This document shows, piece after piece, positions 1 to 7,134 of a stretch of DNA of 64,000 nt (position 1 is its first letter; each line of letters starts with the position of its first letter). The stretch lies in NCBI GenBank assembly GCA_030748495.1, contig JASMLX010000002.1:40495-104494 (forward strand). Reading direction: 5' to 3'. The position numbers and the translations under genes are program-made. The notes beneath the pieces were generated by a model. That model searched no databases. It had not been told where the DNA came from and worked only from the letters and a program-made list of their open reading frames with translations. The DNA comes from Candidatus Poribacteria bacterium. Lineage in GTDB: Bacteria > Poribacteria > WGA-4E > UBA9662.

Positions 1-543
1 GTCGAGACCGCTGTTCAACTCCCCGTCTCGCCCACCTCTACAGGTTTGTTAGCAACGACCGATACTCCACCCTTAACATCATCTGATGATATACGAACTC
101 TAACACGCCCGCTGACGGTCGAGCAACGACCGGTACGGATGAAACCCCTGTCGCCTCAGATCGCTCCCAAACGGGTGCGTACAGCAGCTCCACCTAAAGT
201 TGATTTTACTACAGCAGATCCAAACCTGGACTTTAACCCGACCGACTTTATGGTTGCAGATCTGAAGGATGCGACCCGGAAGCCATCGGTTATTATCCCC
301 GTACAACCTGTTTATCCAGAGCTAGCCCGCCAAGCGCAAAAGGAAGGGGTTGTTTTGCTGGAAGCCACCATCGACACTGACGGGATTCCAACTGATATTC
401 AGGTGGTCGGTAGTATGGGGTTTGGTTGCGATCAAGCCGCCGTTCAAGCTCTTAAATCGACCCGTTTCCGGCCGGCACGACAAGGAAAAACCAAAGTCAG
501 TGTCCGGATTCAGTTACCCTATCGGTTTCAGTTAAGAGACTAG
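1..543 (+). CDS. TonB C-terminal domain protein, 5' end cut by window
   Basis: The frame is open from base 1, so the gene begins upstream of the window; the TTG at 46 is only an internal codon. The visible part is a Pro/Thr-rich linker followed by a C-terminal domain of about 85 residues with TonB-family features: PVYPELARQAQKEG, a Gly-containing turn, SMGFGCDQAAVQAL, the FRPARQGK element and a final hydrophobic strand ending PYRFQL. Such domains pass proton-motive energy to outer-membrane receptors, or occur in TonB-like periplasmic proteins. A barrel protein follows 27 bases downstream on the same strand, so the two are probably co-transcribed. The N-terminal anchor is outside the window, so TonB proper cannot be told from a TonB-like energiser. 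Confidence 0.85.
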   Translation, partial: VETAVQLPVSPTSTGLLATTDTPPLTSSDDIRTLTRPLTVEQRPVRMKPLSPQIAPKRVRTAAPPKVDFTTADPNLDFNPTDFMVADLKDATRKPSVIIPVQPVYPELARQAQKEGVVLLEATIDTDGIPTDIQVVGSMGFGCDQAAVQALKSTRFRPARQGKTKVSVRIQLPYRFQLRD

Positions 544-570
544 AGCGTAAGGATAAAGGCGCAGAAACAG

Positions 571-1500
571 ATGCTGCCCCGGAGGAGTCAGCCGGCATCT
601 TCGATGACGACGGCTAGTCTAAGCCTGATCCTACTCGTATCTTGTTGTGTTGTATCCGCATCAACTCGTTCAGAGCAGTGTCCGCCCATATTCCTGCTTA
701 CCGCGCCTCCATCAGCCAGAGTCTGGCCTTTTGAAATAGCTCAACCCCTCTATGTTGGCGCTAGAGCGATCGGTATGGGCAATGCGTTCACCGCGATGGC
801 CGACGACGCAGCAGCAGGGTTTTGGAATCCGGCCGGTTTAATTCAGTGGCAGGGAGTCAAGGTCTTTGGCATGAACAAGATTTCTGATCGTTCCGAATAC
901 GGCTTCGATCCCAAGGGGATTGCTTATACCTATCGAGAAACCGCTTTCTTCTGGGGAAACAAGATTGCACTCGGTGTTCCGACCAGAGACCCGGATTATA
1001 CTTACTACGCCCTAGCGCGACAGATTGGGTCTTATCTAGCTATCGGAGGCAGCCTTAAGTTTCAGCGTCGCCACCCGAGTGACCACTATCAAGTCTTCGG
1101 TTACAATCCCGCTTATGACCTAGCACTGCTAACTAAACCGAAGCCGGCTCTAAAAATCGGGCTACTGCTCCAAAACGATCAGATCGATCTCAGTTTTGAG
1201 CGCGTGACACTCGGATTGGCCTATCGAATCCAGCGGCAACGGTTGAGGTTAACCTTCAGCCTTGATTTAGGCTTCTCAAGACGGTCAATCAATGGCAAAC
1301 GGATTTTGACTCCCTCACTGGGTGTTGAGTTGCCCGTTAACGAACTCCTTCAGCTACGTATGGGGAATTCCAGCGGTGATTGGACGGTCGGTGCCGGTCT
1401 GTCGTACCCATTCCAATTCACCACAGTCAGGCTGGATTACGCCTGGATCAATGATACTTTGCAACGTTCCAATTTCATTTCGGCAGAAATCACTTTTTAA
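571..1500 (+). CDS. Outer-membrane beta-barrel protein, PorV/FadL-like
   Basis: A 309-residue protein. A hydrophobic N-terminal stretch (about residues 12-31) looks like a signal peptide, although residues before it are unusual. The diagnostic block is GARAIGMGNAFTAMADDAAA followed by GFWNPAGL, the N-terminal signature of PorV/UPF0164/FadL-type outer-membrane barrels. The rest alternates polar and hydrophobic residues and ends in FISAEITF, a terminal aromatic strand suited to BAM insertion. An AAGGATAAAGG purine run lies before the ATG. It follows the TonB-domain gene closely and may act with it in the envelope. The substrate is unknown; a role as a shuttle or porin-like protein is inference from the family. 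Confidence 0.75.
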   Translation: MLPRRSQPASSMTTASLSLILLVSCCVVSASTRSEQCPPIFLLTAPPSARVWPFEIAQPLYVGARAIGMGNAFTAMADDAAAGFWNPAGLIQWQGVKVFGMNKISDRSEYGFDPKGIAYTYRETAFFWGNKIALGVPTRDPDYTYYALARQIGSYLAIGGSLKFQRRHPSDHYQVFGYNPAYDLALLTKPKPALKIGLLLQNDQIDLSFERVTLGLAYRIQRQRLRLTFSLDLGFSRRSINGKRILTPSLGVELPVNELLQLRMGNSSGDWTVGAGLSYPFQFTTVRLDYAWINDTLQRSNFISAEITF

Positions 1501-1560
1501 GCCTAGTAGGACGTCAACTTTGGATTGATAGGAGCCCACCTCGACCTCGCAGTCCGATTA

Positions 1561-1615
1561 ACACGTTGCGAGGAAGGTTCGACTAGAGGCGAGCAGAACC
1601 TTCCTCGCAACGTGT
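1561..1615. repeat. Perfect 20-bp inverted repeat, first of a hairpin series
   Basis: Bases 1561-1580 (acacgttgcgaggaaggttc) are the exact reverse complement of 1596-1615, with a 15-base loop. There is no T-run after the stem, so it is not a standard terminator. It lies 60 bases after the barrel gene and starts a series of further hairpins to 1774. Confidence 0.9.
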
Positions 1616-1634
1616 CATCACCTGCCTTCCCTTC

Positions 1635-1774
1635 GGAAGGTCCCGCCGTGCTTCTACCCGGACCTTCCAAGTTAGGTGGTATGCTCAGTTTATTATTGAG
1701 GTTTGACCCTTTGAACCTCAGCACCACCAGCGCTCCGCCCAGGCAGGCGAGAACGCCAGAACGTGTGAGCGGAG
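1635..1774. repeat. Tandem hairpins following the 20-bp stem
   Basis: Three further inverted repeats follow. Arms 1635-1643 and 1660-1668 form a 9-bp stem. Arms 1697-1703 and 1714-1720 form a 7-bp stem, extended outward by 1675-1680 pairing with 1723-1728. Arms 1733-1738 and 1769-1774 enclose a small ggcg-agaa-cgcc hairpin at 1746-1757. This dense structure suggests a structured RNA or a composite repetitive element; nothing here identifies it with a known class. Confidence 0.55.
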
Positions 1775-1829
1775 GGGAACTAGAGCGATCGCCGGTTGAG
1801 TTGATCACGCTAATCCAGGTAGTAAGTAG

Positions 1830-3072
1830 ATGCGATACGACTCAAGCGGCAATGAAGCCTTGGCAACCGACGATCTTTTTTCTACCAACTGGGTCATAGA
1901 TGTCAAAATCACCCTTCAGCCCACCGATTGGGATACTATCCGCTTTCCGTCTTGGGATTTTTCCGGGGCTCTATCAGAAAGCAGTCAATATGCACCACCT
2001 GATCATCCTTATACTTATGTTCAGGCAAGCGTTTTTATCGATGGCGTTGAATTCCCTCGGGTAGGTATTCGAAAAAAGGTTCATTGGTTCGCAAAATCCC
2101 ACTCGCCCATCTCTTAAAATCAAGCTTAACCTTATCAATAAAGCAGGATAAATCGATGGCTTAACCAATTTGACTTTTAATAACAACCAGCAAGACACCA
2201 GCTTGATCAACCAGTTTATGGGCTTATGGCTTGTTTAATGTCGCTGGTTCGCCGGTACCTCGATATGCCTACGTTAATATAACGGTTCATGGTCAAAACT
2301 CGGGTATTTATACACATGTAGAGAGAATACATCGCCCCTTATTAAAACGCGCTTTTGGCAGCGATAAAGGGATATTGTACGGGAGGACTGTCGTTGATTT
2401 TTACCCCGGTTGGTCCGGTAGCTTCGAAAGAAGATACAAAGTTAATTAAGGTGTTGAACCAGCCAGATAAGAATATCGAGACTACCATCGGTCAATTGGT
2501 TGGTCTGGACTCTTTTTACACTTTTTGGACCATAAAAGGCTCGTTGATTTTTTGGGATGGTTATTCTGACAACAGTAACAACTTCTTCTTTTATCTCCAT
2601 CCAGAGACGGACAAATTTCATTTTATCCCCTGGGGACAGATAGTTTATTTGAGAGATATAGTCCCATTAGAGATGATAGTCAGGATCCTATTTCAGTTAA
2701 GATACAGGGTTTAATCGCTCATCAAAAACAGACATTTATCAACTCTAAAGATCAAACGCTACAATGGCATCCGATCTCAGCTAAGAAAGATGTCGTTAAT
2801 CTAGCTAAGGAAATAGGCCGCCTAGAGAATGTAACTGTCTATGCCTTCACTGAAACCGACAGCGACAACGATCAGTATGTTGAATTTGGTTTGGGCAGTG
2901 ATGATTCAGTCAAAGTTTGGATTAATAGTTACTTGGTTCATCAGTATAATCAGGGACAAGGTGTAGAGGTCGACCAGGACCGATTCATGGTTAAGCTGAA
3001 TTCGGGTAAAAATAGATGCCTGATTAAAGTTAGCCAAGGCATGGGAGACTGGGGATTTGTAATCCGACCTGA
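1830..3072 (+). pseudogene. Decayed CotH-family secreted protein with C-terminal sugar-binding-like region
   Basis: Pieces of one protein are spread over several frames. A CotH-like N-terminal strand region (DVKITLQPTDWDTIR, then YTYVQASVFIDGVEFPRVGIR) is followed after a shift in an A-run near 2070 by RFIGSQNPTRPSLKIKLN. Next come NVAGSPVPRYAYVNITVHGQ, then HVERIHRPLLKRAFGSDKG, then FYLHPETDKFHFIPWG, all typical of CotH kinase-like proteins. A further frame (about 2820-3065) holds GSDDSVKVWINSYLVHQYNQ and KSGKNRCLIKVSQG-like text that resembles accessory carbohydrate-binding modules. Several stops and shifts make this clearly dead. CotH proteins phosphorylate secreted proteins in known cases; the role here was probably extracellular. 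Confidence 0.7.
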
Positions 3073-3417
3073 AGTCCGGCCCACGCTGATAAAAACCAAT
3101 CGCCTTACGCGACGGAAATTACACGCTTTGCCTTGGCTACAGAAGACGAACGGGCCCGAATCCAAAGCTTGACACTTTTGGATGGTGTTTCTTGGCCTAC
3201 GGCCTCGGTTATTCTATATTTATTCCATCGAGATCCATATCCCATCCTTGATTTCCGCGCACTTTGGCCACTATCACTTGACGTACCGGTTCAGTATCGG
3301 TTTGATTTCATTGGTTGCCCTACGTGAGGTATTGTCGGGATTTAGCGCAACGGGCTAATGTCGACATGCGCACGCTGGACCGAGCACTATGGCAATATTC
3401 CAAAGAAAATCAATGAA
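3073..3417 (+). pseudogene. HhH-GPD-like small protein relic
   Basis: One frame carries EITRFALATEDERARIQSLT and LLDGVSWPTASVILYLFHRD followed by PYPILDFRALW. The pattern of a helix, a GVSWPTAS turn and a downstream conserved Asp resembles helix-hairpin-helix DNA glycosylase-type domains. After a shift near 3325 another frame resumes with VRYCRDLAQRANVDMRTLDR and ends ALWQYSKENQ at the stop near 3417. The two halves read as one protein of about 115-170 residues split by a frameshift. The N-terminal part is lost in the CotH debris. The function is inferred only from the motif; the domain could be a HhH variant not acting on DNA. Confidence 0.5.
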
Positions 3418-3567
3418 ATGACTATTGACCATATTCTTGTTGGCCATCTTGGTAGCTATCCCTATTAACCTTCTGGTACGAGTTAACAACTGGTCGCGAG
3501 AACATCCTATCCCACCCTTAATCCGAGATCGCAACACATTCTCAATTGACGGTAGACAGAAACTCAT

Positions 3568-4180
3568 GACCACCTTCGATTTTATCATCCAACTGTTCTG
3601 CCTTGTCGATCATCAACTGACTGCGGCCGACCAAAATCAACAGCAGACCCAAGCTAAGCTGTATCCGTCTGAAGTGGTGACTTTAGCACTACTGTTCTCC
3701 CTCCAAGGCGTCGGCCATCGCCCCTTCTACCGTTGGATTGTTACGGATTATAAACTATGGTTTTCCAAATTGGCTTCACCGAAGCCGCTGGTTCCGTCTG
3801 TTCAATCAGTATATTGATGACAAACCCTTCAGTGATTGGGGGCACCGACGGCATTGAGTTGATTCACCCCGGTCGAAAAGGTCTCTCCAACCAACCTCTA
3901 CCATAGCCGCACCTTCCAACATCTTGTCGATGGCCTCAAAGAGGAAATGGTCATTTTGGCCTAATCGTTCTAAATGCTATCGTAGTGTATGGTTCCAACT
4001 CTTAACATGATTTCTTTTTACTGTCCCCTCTCCTACGGCCAGAGGCAGATCTTCGGCAGTAAGGGTTTGCCAACTACAACCAGTTGCACTGTTGTAGTTT
4101 TTTGGAAAGTTGGCACTCGATTTCTGGCAGTTCCGTTAGTTTCTACCACCTGCTGTATAACTACAGCTGGAGGTTTTTAG
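3568..4180 (+). pseudogene. Transposase relic, multiply frameshifted
   Basis: The best-preserved frame starts MTTFDFIIQLFCLVDHQL and continues with LYPSEVVTLALLFSLQGVGH then RPFYRWIVTDY, the N-terminal layout of an IS4/IS5-like DDE transposase. After a shift near 3800 another frame gives PSVIGGTDGIELIHPGRKGL, containing the expected Asp-containing region, and a final fragment YNYSWRFLAA ends near 4180. No terminal inverted repeats or target duplication were recognised. The relic lies between the CotH/HhH debris and the LamG genes and may be one cause of the local decay. Confidence 0.6.
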
Positions 4181-4384
4181 CAGCATAGTGCCATCCAAAT
4201 GGATTGACTGAAATGGGGTAATATGCTAGAATAATTCTCCGAGCGGAAACTGAATATACAGATTCCGCCTGTTCAGCATATCATAACCACGATTACTGAG
4301 CGACCTAACTTTTAAAATTTGCTAATAGTGTGCTGGTTTGGTTTTCAGTACACTATGTTAGAGTCAAAAAGGAGATTGATTTTC

Positions 4385-5155
4385 ATGACAAGACAATCAA
4401 AAATTACGACCTCTTTACTGATGCTACTGGTTATTTTCAGCATGACATCAGTTCAAGCTGCACTAGACGACTCTGTTGTCTTATACCTTCCATTTGATGA
4501 AGGCTCAGGTAATGCTGTAGCCGACAGTTCCTCCTATGGGAACGATGCGGTTGTTAACGGCGGCGAATGGGTTTCCGGCAAGTATGGTGGCGGGATGGAA
4601 TTTGGTGCCGAAAAATTTCTGGAAATTGCTGACAACGACAGCTTGGATTTAACCACAACCCTATCGATTAGCATGTGGGTTAAAATCGCTGCCGGCGGAG
4701 AAGCGACACAAAGCGGGTTAGAGAAACAGCCAGCATGGCAAGCCGGTGAATACAATCTAGCCGCGGTTTACGGCGGTGGTGTTCTACTACAAGCGGCAGA
4801 CCTACCCGCAGACTGTGCGGATTCTGCAGTGACTCCAGAAGGTATTGAAGACGATAATTGGCACCACATTGCTGGTACATGGGATGGAACAGTTATCAAA
4901 GTCTATATTGATGGCGCGGAAAAAGCATCTTTAGACTGTGTTGGTGAAATCAAAGTCGGCGATGGAAATGTATACGTAGGTTCCCGTGGCGGCACCGGGC
5001 GCTGGGTTAATGGAGCGCTAGATGAGATTAAGGTCTTTAACCGGGCACTAAGTGCAGATGAAGTCAAAGCCGATATGGAGAAGACAGCCACAACTGCCGT
5101 CGACGCAAAGTCCAAACTGGCAATTTCTTGGGGTGAGATCAAAAGCACCAAGTAA
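4385..5155 (+). CDS. Secreted LamG-domain protein 1 with conserved C-terminal tail
   Basis: The chosen start gives 256 residues: an AAAAAGGAG site sits about 10 bases before the ATG at 4385, and the resulting N-terminus is a clear signal peptide ending SVQA. An in-frame upstream start at 4319 would spoil it. After VVLYLPFDEGSGNAVADSS comes a concanavalin-like LamG domain with WVKIAAGGE, DDNWHHIAGTWDGT and VKVYIDG-like strands, then NGALDEIKVFNRALSADEV, the typical end of the fold. Two Cys residues (DCADS and DCVGE) may pair. A charged linker leads to the final KLAISWGEIKSTK. LamG domains bind glycans or proteins outside the cell; the ligand is unknown. It is the first of three tandem paralogues. 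Confidence 0.85.
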   Translation: MTRQSKITTSLLMLLVIFSMTSVQAALDDSVVLYLPFDEGSGNAVADSSSYGNDAVVNGGEWVSGKYGGGMEFGAEKFLEIADNDSLDLTTTLSISMWVKIAAGGEATQSGLEKQPAWQAGEYNLAAVYGGGVLLQAADLPADCADSAVTPEGIEDDNWHHIAGTWDGTVIKVYIDGAEKASLDCVGEIKVGDGNVYVGSRGGTGRWVNGALDEIKVFNRALSADEVKADMEKTATTAVDAKSKLAISWGEIKSTK

Positions 5156-5185
5156 CCTTTCAGCTAAACGAATCCCTTCACATAG

Positions 5186-5240
5186 ATTGCGTTGTGCTGA
5201 ACTCTGGGTTTAGCACAACGCAATTCTTACCTTAACGTTG
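5186..5240 (+). terminator. Hairpin after LamG gene 1
   Basis: A perfect 13-bp stem (5186-5198 with 5212-5224) encloses a 13-base loop and is followed by TCTTACCTT. The U-run is weak, so it may be a weak terminator or an mRNA-stabilising element that lowers expression of the next LamG gene. Confidence 0.6.
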
Positions 5241-5279
5241 GGATATTCGAGAAAACAAAACACTTCTATAAAAAAGCCT

Positions 5280-6065
5280 ATGGTGAGATCTACTAGTAAA
5301 TTTCTATTTATTATTTTACTGATTTTAACGCACACAACTTTTACTTCTGCAATCGTCGATCCAACCATGGTACTTTACCTGCCATTTGACGAAGGTTCAG
5401 GCAAAACGGCTGAAGACCTGTCGAATTTTGGTAATCACGCTACCATGAAAGGCGGAGACAAGACCAAATGGGCTGACGGTAAATTCAAGGGCGGTATCAA
5501 ATTAACCTCCGGTGGTTATCTGGTTGTAGCGGATGCCGACAGCCTTGATTTAACCAATGCAATGACAATCCACATGTGGGCCAAATTAATGGTGAAGACT
5601 GGTGAGTGCTGTCAAGGAGGTGTAGAGAAGGAACCTGCCTGGCAGGCAGGCGAATACAATTTCCTGGCCGAGTATAACGGCGGTATCCTCTTGCAGATGA
5701 TGGAGTTACCCGATCCCTGTAATGATGATCTTGTTGGTCCTGGTATCATCGATAAAACCTGGCACCACGTAGGAGGCACATGGGATGGTAAAACCATCAG
5801 AATTTACCTGGACGGTAAAGAGGTGGGTGAGATGCCTTGCAAGGGAAAATTGAGCAAAGGCAGTGGTGATCTCTTTATCGGATGTCGAGGGGGTAGTGGT
5901 CGTTGGACGGAAGGATTTCTAGATGAAATCAAGATTTACAACCGTCCCTTGCCAGAAGAGGAAATAGCCGCTGATATGGAAGATCCCAAACAAAACTTGG
6001 CCGTGTCCCCGAAGGATAAAGTCAGTACCACTTGGGCGTTAGTCAAGAAATCAATTCTTGAATGA
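5280..6065 (+). CDS. Secreted LamG-domain protein 2 with conserved C-terminal tail
   Basis: The ATG at 5280 gives 261 residues with a typical signal peptide (MVRSTSKFLFIILLILTH, cleavage near TSA). A TTG at 5238 is open in frame but would add a polar leader. The Shine-Dalgarno is poor. The fold follows LamG1 step by step: VLYLPFDEGSGKTAEDLSNF, WAKLMVKTGECCQGG, EPAWQAGEYNFLAEYNGG, WHHVGGTWDGKTIRIYLDG and FLDEIKIYNRPLPEEEI. It has more Cys residues than LamG1, including a CC pair. The tail VSPKDKVSTTWALVKKSI is nearly identical to that of LamG3, pointing to recent duplication. Confidence 0.83.
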   Translation: MVRSTSKFLFIILLILTHTTFTSAIVDPTMVLYLPFDEGSGKTAEDLSNFGNHATMKGGDKTKWADGKFKGGIKLTSGGYLVVADADSLDLTNAMTIHMWAKLMVKTGECCQGGVEKEPAWQAGEYNFLAEYNGGILLQMMELPDPCNDDLVGPGIIDKTWHHVGGTWDGKTIRIYLDGKEVGEMPCKGKLSKGSGDLFIGCRGGSGRWTEGFLDEIKIYNRPLPEEEIAADMEDPKQNLAVSPKDKVSTTWALVKKSILE

Positions 6066-6158
6066 TCCCATCTCTTTACTGACCATACACCATATCAGGC
6101 ACACTACTAGCTGTCAATTACACTATACTTGATGGCAACAAAATCGGAGGAATAATAA

Positions 6159-6938
6159 TTGCGGTTTCCTTATTTAACTAAATTCACTGTTTTATTTTTT
6201 GTTACTTCTTTCTCAATGACTTTGGCGGCTGTTGATCCAACGATTGTCCTCTATCTCCCCTTTGAAGAACAAAAGGGTAAAGTGGCCGGAGACCTGTCGC
6301 AATTTGGTCATAAAGCTGAATTTCGCAAGAAAACGGCCTGGTCTAAAGATGGGAAACAAGGGGGCTGTATCGAACTCGGCGTCGGTAACTGGTTGGAAGT
6401 TAAGGACCATAACAGTTTGGATCTAACCAATAAGATGACGATTATGTTTTGGTCCAAGTTGATGCGGGCGACAGGTGAGGTGCAGAGTGGCGTAGAAAAA
6501 GAACCTGCCTGGCAAGTAGGAGAATATAATCTGTTGCCTGAGTATAATGGCGGGATCCTGCTACAAGCTAACGATTGGCCCGATGAATGTGACGACGAAG
6601 CCATCGGGGGACCTATAACTATAGACAAACAGTGGCACCACTGCGCGGGCACCTTCGATGGTAAAGAGATTAAAATTTATGGGGATGGCAAGGAGCGCTT
6701 CAAGCTCCCTTGTAAGGGCGCGGTAGAAAAAGGAACAGGCAACCTGTACATCGGATGCCGTGGTGGCGGAGGTCGGTGGATCGACGGCTTTCTCGACGAA
6801 ATTAAGATGTACAATCGTGTCCTGACAGAGGCTGAGATTGTCGAAGATATGAATGACTCCATGCACAATCTTGATGTTTCTCCTAAAGATAAGGTCAGCA
6901 CAACCTGGGCTTTCCTCAAAAAGGCAATTTTACACTAG
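6159..6938 (+). CDS. Secreted LamG-domain protein 3, TTG start, conserved tail
   Basis: A GGAGG at 6146-6150 lies eight bases before a TTG at 6159, which starts a 259-residue protein with signal peptide RFPYLTKFTVLFFVTSFSMT and cleavage near LAA. Strands match LamG2: IVLYLPFEEQKGKVAGDLSQ, WSKLMRATGEVQSG, EPAWQVGEYNLLPEYNGG, WHHCAGTFDGKEIKIYGDG and FLDEIKMYNRVLTEAEI. The end is VSPKDKVSTTWAFLKKAILH. The block EPAWQ[AV]GEYN, shared with proteins 1 and 2, is not a universal LamG feature and marks this as a lineage-specific subfamily. A strong hairpin terminator follows. Confidence 0.83.
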   Translation: MRFPYLTKFTVLFFVTSFSMTLAAVDPTIVLYLPFEEQKGKVAGDLSQFGHKAEFRKKTAWSKDGKQGGCIELGVGNWLEVKDHNSLDLTNKMTIMFWSKLMRATGEVQSGVEKEPAWQVGEYNLLPEYNGGILLQANDWPDECDDEAIGGPITIDKQWHHCAGTFDGKEIKIYGDGKERFKLPCKGAVEKGTGNLYIGCRGGGGRWIDGFLDEIKMYNRVLTEAEIVEDMNDSMHNLDVSPKDKVSTTWAFLKKAILH

Positions 6939-6974
6939 ACTCAAATCTAAAGATCAAGGTTTACGACCTAAGCT

Positions 6975-7020
6975 AAAGCGCCATTTGGCTGGTTGTCCGG
7001 CAAAGATGGCGCTTTTTGTT
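6975..7020 (+). terminator. Rho-independent terminator after LamG cluster
   Basis: A 10-bp stem (6975-6984 aaagcgccat with 7006-7015) is followed by a T-rich stretch. It closes the LamG2-LamG3 transcription unit and separates it from the convergent gene ending at 7135. Confidence 0.8.
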
Positions 7021-7134
7021 TGGATGGTTTAATCTGCTGATGGTCTAGTCAGTGGAGATGGAGTGTTGTTGGCTGTTAATTATGTAATCGGGTGGTCCAG
7101 TATTTAGACCACCTGAAGCTACATGAGGTCGGAG

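Noticed and set aside
1525..1899. A 124-codon plus-strand frame.
   Set aside because: It runs through the hairpin series, has no ribosome site or motif, and overlaps the start of the CotH relic.
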